Shown: positions 25,468-34,904, numbered from the stretch's first letter. The stretch is 64,000 bases of DNA from Streptomyces adustus (GCF_009377175.1 NZ_VJZD01000007.1:1-64000); one strand, 5' to 3'. The notes: generated from the letters alone by a model not told the origin. Made by a program: numbers and translations.

Positions 25468-25869
25468 AGCACGCAGGGAAGGCACGAGCACGGTGAAGCA
25501 TTCCGAGGGGCCTGCGGCCTGACTCGCTACAGGGACCCCTACCCGAACAGGCCCCCGTCGACAGTGGCGGGGGCCTGTCCCATACGCACGAGCCCGGCAC
25601 AGTGACGACCGACCGAGAGCCCGACCACATCCCGCCCGTGGCCGGGCGTCCCGGCCAGCCGTGCCGCTGCCCCGATTCGCTGCTCGGCGACGACGTCATC
25701 GCAAGACGGCTCTGATGGCAGGGCTCATCTTCGCCTTGTGGTTCACCTGGTTCTCTGTCACATGGCTCGGGAACCACCTTGGCAGCCGCAACTCACTGAG
25801 CAGCGCCACCGATCAACCACTGCACGCCAGCAAGATCGTGTCACGAGCTCAAGGGTGGGCTTGCCGTGC
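25468..25869. other. Intergenic region between convergent genes
   Basis: 402 bp containing the terminator at 25547-25578. A possible short frame at about 25661-25882 has one hydrophobic stretch (LIFALWFTWFSVTWLG) but poor codon use and no ribosome site; I do not call it. Confidence 0.5.
25547..25578 (+). terminator. Terminator after the OYE gene
   Basis: Perfect 11-bp arms ACAGGCCCCCG (25547-25557) and CGGGGGCCTGT (25568-25578) around a 10-nt loop, 80 bp after the stop. Confidence 0.8.
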
Positions 25870-26397
25870 TCAGCGCTCGTAGGTGCCATACATGGTGGCC
25901 CGTGCGATGGCGTGGGTGAACAGGAGAAAGTCCATGAGGGCCGGGGACGTCGTCTCCGACACGTCCAGCTTGCGCACGCCCACGGCATGAACGACGAGGA
26001 AGTAGCGGTCCGGACCGTTGCCCGGCGGCGGCGCCGGGCCGAGATATCGGCGGTGTCCGGCGTCGTTGGGGAGTGTCACCGCGCCGCCCGGCAGGTCGCT
26101 GCCGTCTCCTGCCCCGGCGGGAAGTTCGGTCACGGAGGCTGGAAGGTTCGCCACAGCCCAGTGCCAGAAGCCTGAGGCGGTGGGCACGTCCGGATCGAAC
26201 ACGGCCACGGTGAAGCTCTGTGTCTCCTCGGGGAACCCGGACCAGCTCAGCTGCGGTGAGATGTCCGCTCCGCCCGCCCCCAGGATGCCGCTCACCTGCT
26301 CCAGGGCCAGCCGCCCGCCGTCGGCCACGGACTCCGAGGTCACCGCAAAGCTCCTGATCGGCGGCATGAAATCGTAGGGACCGTAGGATTTGATCAT
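25870..26397 (-). CDS. YbhB/YbcL-type phosphatidylethanolamine-binding protein
   Basis: A 175-residue PEBP (Raf-kinase-inhibitor-like) protein. The two conserved ligand-pocket segments are visible: [29 protein letters not shown] with the DPD motif (about residues 45-73), and [12 protein letters not shown] with the H-W-x-x-x-N element (about 77-88), then [20 protein letters not shown] (about 119-138), the G-P-x-P-P-x-x-G-x-HRY-like block. No signal peptide. Function of bacterial PEBPs is mostly unknown. ATG 26397 has GGAAG upstream. Confidence 0.9.
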   Translation of the reverse strand: MIKSYGPYDFMPPIRSFAVTSESVADGGRLALEQVSGILGAGGADISPQLSWSGFPEETQSFTVAVFDPDVPTASGFWHWAVANLPASVTELPAGAGDGSDLPGGAVTLPNDAGHRRYLGPAPPPGNGPDRYFLVVHAVGVRKLDVSETTSPALMDFLLFTHAIARATMYGTYER

Positions 26398-26760
26398 GAA
26401 GGTTCTTCCTGTCCGCGCACACCGTGCGTCGCGACCTGACCAGGACGAGCCGCTCGCGTCCTGACCGACCCATGAGCGCCGCACTCCCACCGGTCAACCG
26501 TAGGCCTCCACAGGAGGCCGTACCACTGCGCGCGACGGTACGGATTCCCCCGTCCAGCCGGACGTCGGTCTCGCACATGTTGGCGCGGCACCGAGAGCGG
26601 GAGGCCGCCAAGCGTGGTGTTCGCGCGCCAGGACCTGGATGCACGGCGACGGTGAATGTAGGAAGCTGGTGCTATCCGAAGCGGTGGCCGCCGTAGCCAG
26701 CGCTGAAGTCGTGACGCCGGCCCACGTGCACCGCTTCTCGCGAGCGAAGGCGAGGGTCCC
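26398..26760. other. Divergent intergenic region
   Basis: 363 bp between the divergent PEBP and alcohol dehydrogenase genes; must hold both promoters. No palindrome or RNA structure stood out. Confidence 0.5.
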
Positions 26761-27834
26761 ATGCAGATGCGAGCAGCTCGGATGCACGGATACAACGAAC
26801 CCCTCCGAGTCGAAGAGGTGGCGGTACCGGAACCTGGACCGGACGAAATCCTGTTGAAGGTCGCGGCCACCGGGATGTGCCGAAGCGACTACCAACTCCA
26901 GGACGGCTATTTCAAGGGGCCGTTCCCCGTGGACTTCCCCTACATCCCCGGTCACGAGGTCACGGGCCGGGTCTCCGGGCTGGGCAGTGGCGTGCCGTCG
27001 ACGGTGGGCTACACGGAGGGCGACATGGTCGTCGTCAATCCCAGTTGGGGCGACGGCACCTGCCGCCAGTGTCGAGAGGGCAACGAGCAGCTCTGCAGCG
27101 GGAACGGCAGGTGGGTGGGGTTCGGTCCTCCGGGGGGCTTTGCCGAGTACATGGCCGTGGAGTGCCGGCACGCAATACCGGTGTCGGAGGAAGCCGCGAA
27201 GACACCTGAGCTGCTGGCCCCGATGACGGACGCGGGGATGACCCCGTACCGGGGAATGCGAAAGCTTCGGGAAGCAGGGAAGCTCGGCCCTGGACGGACC
27301 GTCGCGGTCACGGGGATCGGAGGCCTCGGCAGCTACGCCATCCAGTACGCGAAACTGCTCGGAAGCGGTGCCACAGTGGTGGCCCTGGCGCGCTCGGACA
27401 ACAAGCTGAACGTGGCGAAGGAGAACGGCGCGGACTACGGCATCAATGTACGCGACAAGTCCGTCGAAGCGATCCAGGACGAGCTGGAGGCGTTCACGGG
27501 CCGTAGGAAGATCGACGCCATCCTGGACTGTGTGGGCAGCGAGGCGTCCATTTCCATGGGGTTCGACCTCCTGGGTCCGGAGGGCGCCCTTGCTGCCGTG
27601 GGCCTGATGAGCCATCGCGTCGAGCACAACCAGTTCCCGTTCGTCGGGACGGAGTTGTCCTACCTCGGTTCCTTCTGGGGCAACCACTTGGACCTCGTCG
27701 AGGTGCTCTCCCTGGCCGAAGCCGGTCTCGTCAAGCACAACGTCACCAAGGTCAGGCTCGAAGACGTCAACGAGAACCTGGAGGCGCTCGGGCGCGGAGA
27801 CGTCGTGGGACGACGGGTCATCGTCTTCGACTGA
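26761..27834 (+). CDS. Zinc-type alcohol dehydrogenase
   Basis: A 357-residue medium-chain dehydrogenase. The GroES-like domain has the catalytic-zinc cysteine in GMCRSD (about residue 40) and PGHEVTG (about 66-72). The structural zinc loop reads GDGTCRQCREGNEQLC, with three cysteines and an Asp where the first cysteine usually is. The Rossmann domain has GIGGLGSYAIQYAK (about residues 184-197) for NAD(P) binding. Bulk of sequence resembles the NAD-dependent, AdhA-like group acting on primary alcohols. The start ATG 26761 precedes QMRAARMHGYNEPLRVEEV. Confidence 0.9.
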   Translation: MQMRAARMHGYNEPLRVEEVAVPEPGPDEILLKVAATGMCRSDYQLQDGYFKGPFPVDFPYIPGHEVTGRVSGLGSGVPSTVGYTEGDMVVVNPSWGDGTCRQCREGNEQLCSGNGRWVGFGPPGGFAEYMAVECRHAIPVSEEAAKTPELLAPMTDAGMTPYRGMRKLREAGKLGPGRTVAVTGIGGLGSYAIQYAKLLGSGATVVALARSDNKLNVAKENGADYGINVRDKSVEAIQDELEAFTGRRKIDAILDCVGSEASISMGFDLLGPEGALAAVGLMSHRVEHNQFPFVGTELSYLGSFWGNHLDLVEVLSLAEAGLVKHNVTKVRLEDVNENLEALGRGDVVGRRVIVFD

Positions 27835-28002
27835 ACACCGCGCCCCAGACGTTGTCGGGGGTCAGCCCTCATCCGATGTCGCCCGGGGCTCCGGCGTGGC
27901 CCCGTGCCCCGCCACCAGCCGAGGATGCGCGGCGTCGAGTTGCCGTGGAGACTCGGGGTTACCGGTGCGAGAGGAAGACCACCCGACGGGAGATGGTCGC
28001 CC
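27835..28002. other. Spacer with weak hairpin
   Basis: 168 bp; a weak imperfect hairpin (CCCC at 27843-27846 with GGGG at 27857-27860) may terminate the dehydrogenase transcript. The MOSC gene start follows a GGGAGA-like site. Confidence 0.4.
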
Positions 28003-29775
28003 ATGGCGACACTGATCGCGGTGAATGTGGGGTTGCCGCAGGACGTGCCCTGGAAGGGCCGCACCACGCACACGGGCATCTGGAAGCGGTCGGTCACGGG
28101 GCCGCGGATGGTCCGGCGGCTCAACATCGACGGTGACGGGCAGGGTGACCTGGGCGGTCACGGCGGCCCCTATCGGGCAGTCCTGGTCTACCAGTTGGAC
28201 TCCTACCGTCACTGGCAGAAGCATCTGGGACGGAACGACTTCGTCCACGGTCAGTTCGGTGAGAACTTCACGGTGGAGGGCCTGCCGGACGACGAGGTCT
28301 GCATCGGGGACCAGTACCGCATCGGGGACGCGCTGTTCGAGGTCACTCAGCCCCGTGTGACGTGCTACCGCGTCGGCCTGCGCATGAACGAACCCCGGAT
28401 GCCCGCCCTGCTCGTGGCCCACGGTCGTCCCGGCTTCTATCTGAAGGTGCTGACCGAAGGACTCGTACAGGCAGGCGACGACATCATCAAGACCGCCGAG
28501 GGTCCGGAGGGCATGACCGTGGCGGACATCGACGCCCTTCTCTACAAGTCCGACCACCCTCGCCCGCAACTGGAACGCGCCCTGCGCATCGCCGCATTGA
28601 GCCCCGGCTGGCGGACCTCCATGCAGGCACTCCTCGATGACACGCACGGCGCGGGGGAGTCCACCGGAAATGCCGGACTGACCGCCGCGGGGGCGGCTGC
28701 GCCACCGGCCTGGCAAGGATTCCGCCCCTTGACGGTCACCGGTATCGCCCCGGAGAGCGCCGGCGTCTTCTCCCTCGTCCTCGGCTCCCCGGACGGTGCA
28801 CCACTCCCTGCCGCCCTGCCCGGCCAGTTCGTCACGGTCCGCATGCAGCCGGACCCGCAAGGACCTTCCGTCATCCGCAGCTACTCCCTGTCGGGACGGC
28901 CCGGCGACGCCTCGTACCGGATCAGTGTCAAACAAGAGCCCCACGGTGTCGGCAGCGGCTATCTGCGCCAGCACATCGCCGTCCACGACACCCTTGACGT
29001 GGCAGCACCCCGAGGCACCTTCGTTCTCGGCAAGACCCCGGCGCCGGTGGTGCTGATCTCCGCGGGCGTGGGAGCCACCCCCGTCCTGGCGATACTGCAC
29101 AGCCTGGCCGCGGGCAAGGACCCCCGCCCGGTGTGGTGGATCCACGGAGCACACGACGGCGCCGAACATCCCTTCGCTCAAGAGGTCCGCGTCCTGCTGA
29201 CCCGTCTGCCCTCGGCCCACCGGCACATCGCCTACAGCAGGCCTCGCGAGGACGACCGCCAGGGCGAGGACTACACCGGCGTCGGCAGGCTGTCCGGCGC
29301 CGTCCTGTCCGGCCTGCACCTGCCGCCGGAGGCGGAGGCGTACATCTGCGGGCCGACCGCGTTCATGGACGACATGACCAAGGCCCTGGTGGACTGCGGG
29401 CTGGACCCGTCGCGCATCCACACCGAGGTCTTCGGATCGGTCTCAGCGATCACACCCGGTGTGCTGCCGACCGGCGCCCGCGCACCCCACCTGCCCGCCT
29501 CCCCGCTCGGGTCCGGCACCGGTCCGACCGTCACGTTCGCCCGCAGCAGCCTCGCCGTGCCCTGGGATTCCGGCTACGGCACCCTCCTCGAACTGGCCGA
29601 AGCCTGCGACGTCCCCGTCCGGTGGTCCTGCCGCACCGGGGTCTGCCACACGTGCGAGACCGCACTCGTCGGCGGCCAGGTCGACTACTTCCCCGACCCC
29701 GTCGACGCCCCGGCCAACGGCAACGTTCTGATCTGCTGCTCCCAGCCCCGCCGCGATGTGATCCTCGATCTTTGA
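28003..29775 (+). CDS. MOSC domain - ferredoxin reductase - [2Fe-2S] fusion protein
   Basis: A 590-residue three-part redox protein. Residues 1-160 form a MOSC domain of the YiiM type (GDGQGDLGGHGG, GQFGENFTVEG, VTQPRVTCYRVG with the Mo-ligand-type cysteine), followed by the YiiM 3-alpha domain (to about 215). Residues 240-470 are a ferredoxin-NADP reductase module with FAD motif RSYSLSG and NAD-binding GVGATPVLAIL and YICGPTAFMDD. Residues about 505-590 are a plant-type [2Fe-2S] ferredoxin with CRTGVCHTC spacing and a final cysteine in LICC. It may reduce N-hydroxylated compounds, as YiiM does, using its own reductase; this is inference. The start ATG 28003 begins MATLIAVNVGLPQDV. Confidence 0.92.
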   Translation: MATLIAVNVGLPQDVPWKGRTTHTGIWKRSVTGPRMVRRLNIDGDGQGDLGGHGGPYRAVLVYQLDSYRHWQKHLGRNDFVHGQFGENFTVEGLPDDEVCIGDQYRIGDALFEVTQPRVTCYRVGLRMNEPRMPALLVAHGRPGFYLKVLTEGLVQAGDDIIKTAEGPEGMTVADIDALLYKSDHPRPQLERALRIAALSPGWRTSMQALLDDTHGAGESTGNAGLTAAGAAAPPAWQGFRPLTVTGIAPESAGVFSLVLGSPDGAPLPAALPGQFVTVRMQPDPQGPSVIRSYSLSGRPGDASYRISVKQEPHGVGSGYLRQHIAVHDTLDVAAPRGTFVLGKTPAPVVLISAGVGATPVLAILHSLAAGKDPRPVWWIHGAHDGAEHPFAQEVRVLLTRLPSAHRHIAYSRPREDDRQGEDYTGVGRLSGAVLSGLHLPPEAEAYICGPTAFMDDMTKALVDCGLDPSRIHTEVFGSVSAITPGVLPTGARAPHLPASPLGSGTGPTVTFARSSLAVPWDSGYGTLLELAEACDVPVRWSCRTGVCHTCETALVGGQVDYFPDPVDAPANGNVLICCSQPRRDVILDL

Positions 29776-29784
29776 CCACCGGAA

Positions 29785-29806
29785 ACGGCCGGGCCGGCCC
29801 GGCCGT
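29785..29806. terminator. Bidirectional terminator hairpin
   Basis: ACGGCCGGGCC (29785-29795) and GGCCCGGCCGT (29796-29806) form a perfect 22-bp palindrome between the convergent MOSC and GlxA-type genes. Confidence 0.6.
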
Positions 29807-29843
29807 CGAGCGGGGGGCCATCACCGTCAGGTGCTGCGGGATG

Positions 29844-30866
29844 TCAGGCGCGCTCGCCGTCGCGCGCGGCGCCCGCGACCTGTGTGCTGTCCGTCGTGCG
29901 GAAGCGGGTCCGATAGGCCCCGGGCGTGATGCCGAGGTTGCGCGTGAAGGCCCGGCGCAGCGACTCCGGTGAGCCGAAGCCGGTGCGCCGGGCGACCGTG
30001 GCCATGGGGTCGTCGCTGCCTTCGAGCATCACCTGGGCGGCTTCCATGCGGACCTGCTCGACGTAGCGGGCAGGGGTCATGGCCATCTCGTCGTGGAACA
30101 GGCGCGTCATGTGCCGGGTACTCACGCCCGCCCGGCGCGCCATGGTGGCGAGGGTGTGCTCGGCGGACGGGTCCTCGGCGACCGCGTCCAGGACCCGGCG
30201 CAGCATCTCCTGTCGCGGGCGCGGGCTGTGCGTGCGGACACTGAACTGTGACTGGCCTCCCGGCCGCTGCATGAAGACGACCATGTCCTTGGCGACGGCG
30301 CGGGCGACGTCGGCACCGAGGTGCTCCTCGACCAGGGCGAGCGAGAGGTCGATGCCCGAACTGACGCCCGCGGAGGTCATGATGTGGCCGTCGCGGACGA
30401 ACAGGGCGTCGGCCTCGACGGTCACCTGCGGGTAGCGCAGGGCGAGCCGGTCGGCGAAGCGCCAGTGCGTGGTCGCTCTGCGTCCGTCGAGCAGTCCGGC
30501 GGCGGCGAGCAGGAAGGCGCCGGTGCAGATGGACGCGGTCAGGCGGCTGTGGGAGTCGAGTGCTCTGACGGCGTCCAGTACGGCGTCGTCCTTGACGAGC
30601 GAGGGCCACTCGGGGCCGCCGGGGATGATGACGACGTCGCTCACGTCGTCCATCTGCGCGGCGACCTGGTCGACGTGGAGCCCGGTGCCGGCCGAGGTGA
30701 CCACGTCGGCACCGTCCGGGGAGACCATGCGTACGCGGTAGCGGCCGCCGAAATCGTTGGCCGACGCGAAGACCTCGATCGGGCCGGCGACGTCGAGCAG
30801 GCGTACGCCCGGGAAGACAAGAACGGTCACCAGCAGCGGCTTCCTGCCGGACGGCCTGTCCTTCAT
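29844..30866 (-). CDS. GlxA-type AraC-family regulator with DJ-1/PfpI domain
   Basis: A 340-residue transcriptional regulator. The N-terminal DJ-1/PfpI-like domain (about residues 11-190) has LLDVAGPIEVFASAN, VVIIPGGPEW and the nucleophile-elbow SICTGAFLLAAAGLLDGRRATTHW region (about 112-135) with its cysteine. The C-terminal AraC domain has both helix-turn-helix units: TLATMARRAGVSTRHMTRLFHDEMAMTP and PMATVARRTGFGSPESLRRAFTRNLGITPGAYR. GGAGG precedes the ATG. Members respond to small nitrogenous or aldehyde-related signals; the ligand here is unknown. It converges on the MOSC gene and is divergent from the TDT transporter gene at 31300. Confidence 0.94.
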   Translation of the reverse strand: MKDRPSGRKPLLVTVLVFPGVRLLDVAGPIEVFASANDFGGRYRVRMVSPDGADVVTSAGTGLHVDQVAAQMDDVSDVVIIPGGPEWPSLVKDDAVLDAVRALDSHSRLTASICTGAFLLAAAGLLDGRRATTHWRFADRLALRYPQVTVEADALFVRDGHIMTSAGVSSGIDLSLALVEEHLGADVARAVAKDMVVFMQRPGGQSQFSVRTHSPRPRQEMLRRVLDAVAEDPSAEHTLATMARRAGVSTRHMTRLFHDEMAMTPARYVEQVRMEAAQVMLEGSDDPMATVARRTGFGSPESLRRAFTRNLGITPGAYRTRFRTTDSTQVAGAARDGERA

Positions 30867-31299
30867 CGCACGCCTCCTGACCGGACGGACTCACCGAGGG
30901 TAAACTCCATGGTTTTGATCATCAAACCCACATGGGCAGTCGGTCGACCTGGCGACTCGCCGCGGGCAGGACGCACGGGAAATCACCCACCTCCGACGAC
31001 CGGGCGATCGGCTGTGGTCGCCTCACGCTCTGCTCTCCTCGTCCCGGCGAATCGGTGGCGTCGTGCCGACGCGGCTCGTCGTGAATCCGAACGGCCGGCG
31101 CGGGTGCCCGATGTCCTGGTGTGAGGGCGTTGTGTCGCGTGCGGTGCTGTGGCGGGATCCGCGGTCCGCCATAGGTTCGAAGCCGCCAACATGCCGTCGG
31201 TCCCGGCCGCGCGCCGCTCGGTGCAGGCCGGGCCGCCGGCCGGTCACCGTCGCAGAACGTCGGCGGTGAAGAGACCGACCCCAGAAGAGGCACCACGTC
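30867..31299. other. Divergent intergenic region
   Basis: 433 bp between the GlxA-type regulator and the TDT transporter. AT-rich TTTTGATCATCAAA near 30913-30926 is a short palindrome close to the regulator start and a candidate operator. No gene seen. Confidence 0.5.
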
Positions 31300-32448
31300 G
31301 TGGCACCCCACTCCAGTACCGGCCGAGCGGTCCCGTCCCAGGGCGGCCCGGCTTCGAGACCGTCCGTACACGCCCGTGACCGGCCGGTCGAGGCGCACGA
31401 CAGAGGCAGGGGCCGGCTCGCTCCCAGCTGGTTCGCGGCCGTCATGGGCAGCGGGATCGTCGCCGTGGCGGCCGCTACGCTGCCGCGCGGCTTTCCGGGG
31501 CTCGGCGTGGCTGCCACAGTGGTCTGGGCCGGCACCGCCCTGCTGCTGATCGTGCTGGTGGCCGCGTACCTCGGGCAGCGGCTGCTGCGCGTGCATGCCG
31601 GTGATCCGGTGCTGGCCCAGTTCTTCGGGGCGCCGCCGATCGCGCTGCTCACCGTCGGGGCGGCGACGCTGCTGCTGGGCGGGCGGGTGATCGGGCAGCG
31701 TGCGGCACTCTGCGCGGACCTGGTGTTGTGGTCCGCCGGGACGGTGCTCGGTCTCGTCACCGCCTGCACCGTTCCGTATCTGATGGTCACGCGGCACCGT
31801 TTTGCGCCGGACGCCGCGTTCGGCGGCTGGCTGCTGCCCGTGGTGCCCCCGATGGTCTCCGCAGCGACGGGTGCGCTGCTCATCCCGTGGGTGCCGGCCG
31901 GGCAGGTGCGGCTGGCCATGTTGCTGGGCTGCTACGCCATGCTCGGACTCGGGCTGATCGCGGTCGTGCTGGTCCTGGCCATGGTCTACAGCCGCCTCGT
32001 GCATCACGACGCTCCCAGCGGTGCGTCGGTGCCCACGGTGTGGATCGGCGTGGGGGCGCTGGACCAGGCGGTGACGGCGCTGGGTGCGCTGGCCACGGCG
32101 GCGCCGAGCGCGCTGCCCGCCCCGTACGCGCGCGGGTGTGCGGTCCTGGCGTTGCTGGGAGGGCTCGGCATCTGGGGCTTCGCCCTGCTGTGGCTGGTGC
32201 TCGCCACGGCGCTGACCGTGCGGGAGATCCGCACGGGCTTGCCCTTCGCACCCACCTGGTGGTCCTTCATCTTCCCCCTCGGGGCCTGTGTCACCGGCAC
32301 CAGCGCTCTTGCTTCCCGTACCGGATCGCAGCTGTTCGTCTGGGGCGCCGTCGTCCTGTATGCCCTGCTCGTCGCCGCGTGGGCGGTGGTCGCCTGGCAC
32401 TCTCTGCGCCACGTCGGCGGCGTCCGGCGCGAGCGCGCCCGACGATGA
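31300..32448 (+). CDS. TDT-family (tellurite-resistance/dicarboxylate) transporter
   Basis: A 382-residue membrane protein with about ten hydrophobic helices after a 40-residue polar N-terminus. The first helix has LAPSWFAAVMGSGIVAVAAATL, the TDT/SLAC1-like start (P-x-W-F-x-x-V-M-G-T/S-G-I), and later APTWWSFIFPLGACVTGTSAL matches the family's second conserved helix, W-W-x-x-x-F-P-x-G. Family members carry anions such as malate, sulfite or C4-dicarboxylates; the substrate here is open. GTG 31300 follows GAAGAGG. The stop lies within a 21-bp tandem duplication. A decayed second family member follows. Confidence 0.88.
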   Translation: MAPHSSTGRAVPSQGGPASRPSVHARDRPVEAHDRGRGRLAPSWFAAVMGSGIVAVAAATLPRGFPGLGVAATVVWAGTALLLIVLVAAYLGQRLLRVHAGDPVLAQFFGAPPIALLTVGAATLLLGGRVIGQRAALCADLVLWSAGTVLGLVTACTVPYLMVTRHRFAPDAAFGGWLLPVVPPMVSAATGALLIPWVPAGQVRLAMLLGCYAMLGLGLIAVVLVLAMVYSRLVHHDAPSGASVPTVWIGVGALDQAVTALGALATAAPSALPAPYARGCAVLALLGGLGIWGFALLWLVLATALTVREIRTGLPFAPTWWSFIFPLGACVTGTSALASRTGSQLFVWGAVVLYALLVAAWAVVAWHSLRHVGGVRRERARR

Positions 32449-32476
32449 CCGATCCGCGCCCGACGATGACCGATCC
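32435..32476. repeat. Perfect 21-bp tandem duplication over the TDT stop codon
   Basis: GCGCCCGACGATGACCGATCC is repeated exactly (32435-32455, 32456-32476). The stop TGA of the TDT gene is in the first copy and is itself duplicated. Confidence 0.95.
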
Positions 32477-32603
32477 CGGAAGCGGCCTGCCGTGACACGG
32501 GGCGCGGCGTCCGGCCGAACCCACCGTGGTCCCTCGCAGGGCCGGTGGGTTCGCGCCGACGGTGTGCCTGGAGCAGCGTCCGGGCGGACGAGGGGCCCTG
32601 CTC

Positions 32604-33588
32604 TCAGCGCGGGGCGCCTGCCCCGGATCGGCGGCGGGTCCCCGCGCGGCCGCTGAGCGGGGCCGCGGCCAGGCGGCCCACCATGGCGGCGAACACGACG
32701 GCCCAGACCGCTGCGGCGATCCAGATCTCCCAGCGGCCCGTGGCCGTCATCCACCCGGTTCCGGTCGCGCGTCCCAGCTCGTGCGTGGCGACCGCGTACA
32801 TGCCGACCGGGAAGACGATGTTCCACCAGCCGAGCTCATAGCGCAGCGGAACGCGGCGCACCAGGTGCCGCCATGCGTCCAGGGCCAGCAGGAGCGGGAT
32901 CAGCCGGCTGGAGAACGACCACAGGACGACGGACGACCCGGCGATGAGCTGATGAGACAGCAGCGCGCCGCCCGGTGGGAGCGCGATCAGCCGCACCCCC
33001 GGCGAGGACGGCGATCGCTGCCGCACCCATGAAGATCCAGACCGATGTCATGAGGCCTTCGGGCTGTATCGGCCGTGCCAGCAGCCTGGCCAGCACGATC
33101 GTGGCGACCAGCAGGTACTGCACGAGTCCGATGGCCCAACAGACCACCGCCAGCACCGGCAGGACCTGACTCGAGGTCACCCGGGCCAGTGAAGCCGCCG
33201 CGAGCGCCACGGACTCGGATCCCACCGCCCACAGGAACCAGGTGCCGTTCACCTGGTCGAACGACGGGCCCCGCTTCAGCGAGGTGATGAGCGCGAGGGG
33301 AATGCCGTAGTCCAGCACCAGCCACCCCAACGCCCCGAACGCCAGGAACGCCCCGGCCACGGCGGTGTGGCCCTGCGGCACGAAGCGCGCGGCCAGCACG
33401 TTGGAGGAGATGGCGAGGGTGAGGAAGGCGAAGGCGCGCGGCTCGAGGAGATCTGCGACGAACCGTCGGCGATGGCACAGCAGCCGCCGGACGTAGGCGG
33501 GCACCAGCACCGCGAATCCGGCCAGGGCCACCCCGAGCAGCGCGGCGGATGCGGTGCCCGCGCCGTTGACCGGCTGGGCCCGGCGCAA
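32604..33588 (-). pseudogene. Second TDT-family transporter, frameshifted and 5'-truncated
   Basis: Two adjoining minus-strand frames together give a TDT-type protein: upstream frame from about 33570 (GTASAALLGVALAGFAVLV to FMGAAAIAVLAG), then a different frame (VRLIALPPGGALLSHQLIAG, later YELGWWNIVFPVGMYAVA with the family W-W-x-x-V-F-P-x-G motif). Removing one base from the C5/G5 run at 32996-33000 restores a continuous frame (LAG-VRLIALPPGG). The normal N-terminal helix with the W-F-x-x-V-M-G-T-G motif is missing; the gene starts abruptly at the border of the tnpB element. Probably non-functional. Confidence 0.8.
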
Positions 33589-33680
33589 GCCGCGTCCTTC
33601 AGGGCGGGGTAGGCCGGAACGGTTTGCAGGGCGAGGCTGTCCTGGCCGGTGTTGTCAGTGCCGGGCCGTAGGTTGATCTC

Positions 33681-34904
33681 ATGCAGCTTCGGTACAACTT
33701 CCGTGTGTATCCCGAGCCCGCGCAGCGTGATGCGTTGGCCAGGGCGTTCGGGTGTGCCCGCGTGGTCTTCAACGACGGTCTTCGGGCCCGTCGGGATGCA
33801 CATGCGGCGGGGCTGGCGTATATCAAGGACACCGACCTTCAAAAGCAGGTCATTACTGCGGCCAAGCGCACCGGGGAGCGTGTGTGGCTGTCCGAGGTGT
33901 CGTCGGTGGTGCTGGTGCAGTCCTTGCGGGACCTGCATACCGCCTACCGTAACTTCTTCTCCTGTGTCACCGGCAGGCGCAAGGGCTCGAGGGTTGCGCC
34001 GCCCCGGTTCAAGTCCAGGCGGGACTACCGGCAGTCGATCCGGCTCACCGCCAACGGGTTCTGTCTGCGCGGCAACAGCCGCCTGTACGTGGCGAAGGTC
34101 GGGGACCTGCGGGTGCGCTGGTCGCGCCCGCTTCCGGCCGTGCCTACCTCGGTCACGGTCACGATGGACGCGGCCGGCCGGTACTGGGCATCGTTCGTCG
34201 TGGACACCGACCCGGAGTTCCTGCCCCAGACCCACGCCGAGACCGGTGTCGATCTCGGCCTGTCCGCGTTCGCGGTCCTCTCCGACGGACAGAAGATCGC
34301 TTCCCCCCGCTTCCTGCGCCGCGCCGAGAAGAAGCTCAAGCGGTTGCAGAAGGACTTGAGCCGTAAGGCGAAGGGGTCGAAGAACCGGGCCAAGGCCCGT
34401 ATCAAGGTCGCGCGTCAGCACGCCCGTGCGGCGGACCGGCGCCGGGACTGGCACCACAAGACATCCACGAAGATCATCCGCGAGACCCAAGCGGTGTATG
34501 TGGAGGACCTTGCGGTGTCCGGTCTCGCGCGCACCCGGCTCGCCAAGTCCGTGCACGACGCTGGATGGTCCGCGTTCGTGAACATGCTGGAGTACAAGGC
34601 CGCCAGGCACGGCCGATACTTCGGCAGGATCGGACGCTTCGAGCCCACCTCTCAGGTGTGCTCGGCCTGCGGGATCAAGGACGGCCCCAAGCCCCTGCAC
34701 GTGCGCGAGTGGACCTGTCAGGCGTGCGGGACCGTCCACGACCGCGACGTCAACGCCGCACGCAACATCCTGGCCGCCGGACGGGCGGACAGGCTAAACG
34801 CCTGTGGAGCGCGGGTAAGACGGGCACACGTGCCCGCACAGCGCGGTGAAGCAGGAAGCCACCAGAAGGGCCAGACGGCCCAGGCTGGAATCCCCGTCTT
34901 TTAG
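33681..34904 (+). CDS. tnpB: TnpB, RNA-guided nuclease of IS200/IS605-type element
   Basis: A 407-residue TnpB. The N-terminal wedge/REC part begins MQLRYNFRVYPEPAQRDALARAF. The RuvC-like nuclease is complete: Asp in GVDLGLSAFAVL (about residue 191), Glu in VYVEDLAVSGLA (about 276), and Asp in HDRDVNAARNIL (about 355), with the zinc-ribbon CSACG...CQACG between the last two. Family members cut DNA guided by an RNA from the element's right end, next to a TAM. The ATG 33681 is about 110 bp inside the left end. All catalytic residues being present, it may still be active. Confidence 0.93.
   Translation: MQLRYNFRVYPEPAQRDALARAFGCARVVFNDGLRARRDAHAAGLAYIKDTDLQKQVITAAKRTGERVWLSEVSSVVLVQSLRDLHTAYRNFFSCVTGRRKGSRVAPPRFKSRRDYRQSIRLTANGFCLRGNSRLYVAKVGDLRVRWSRPLPAVPTSVTVTMDAAGRYWASFVVDTDPEFLPQTHAETGVDLGLSAFAVLSDGQKIASPRFLRRAEKKLKRLQKDLSRKAKGSKNRAKARIKVARQHARAADRRRDWHHKTSTKIIRETQAVYVEDLAVSGLARTRLAKSVHDAGWSAFVNMLEYKAARHGRYFGRIGRFEPTSQVCSACGIKDGPKPLHVREWTCQACGTVHDRDVNAARNILAAGRADRLNACGARVRRAHVPAQRGEAGSHQKGQTAQAGIPVF

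Noticed and set aside
25661-25882. Short plus-strand frame with one hydrophobic stretch
   Set aside because: Ordinary codon use is absent, there is no ribosome site, and it overlaps the 3' end of the convergent PEBP gene.
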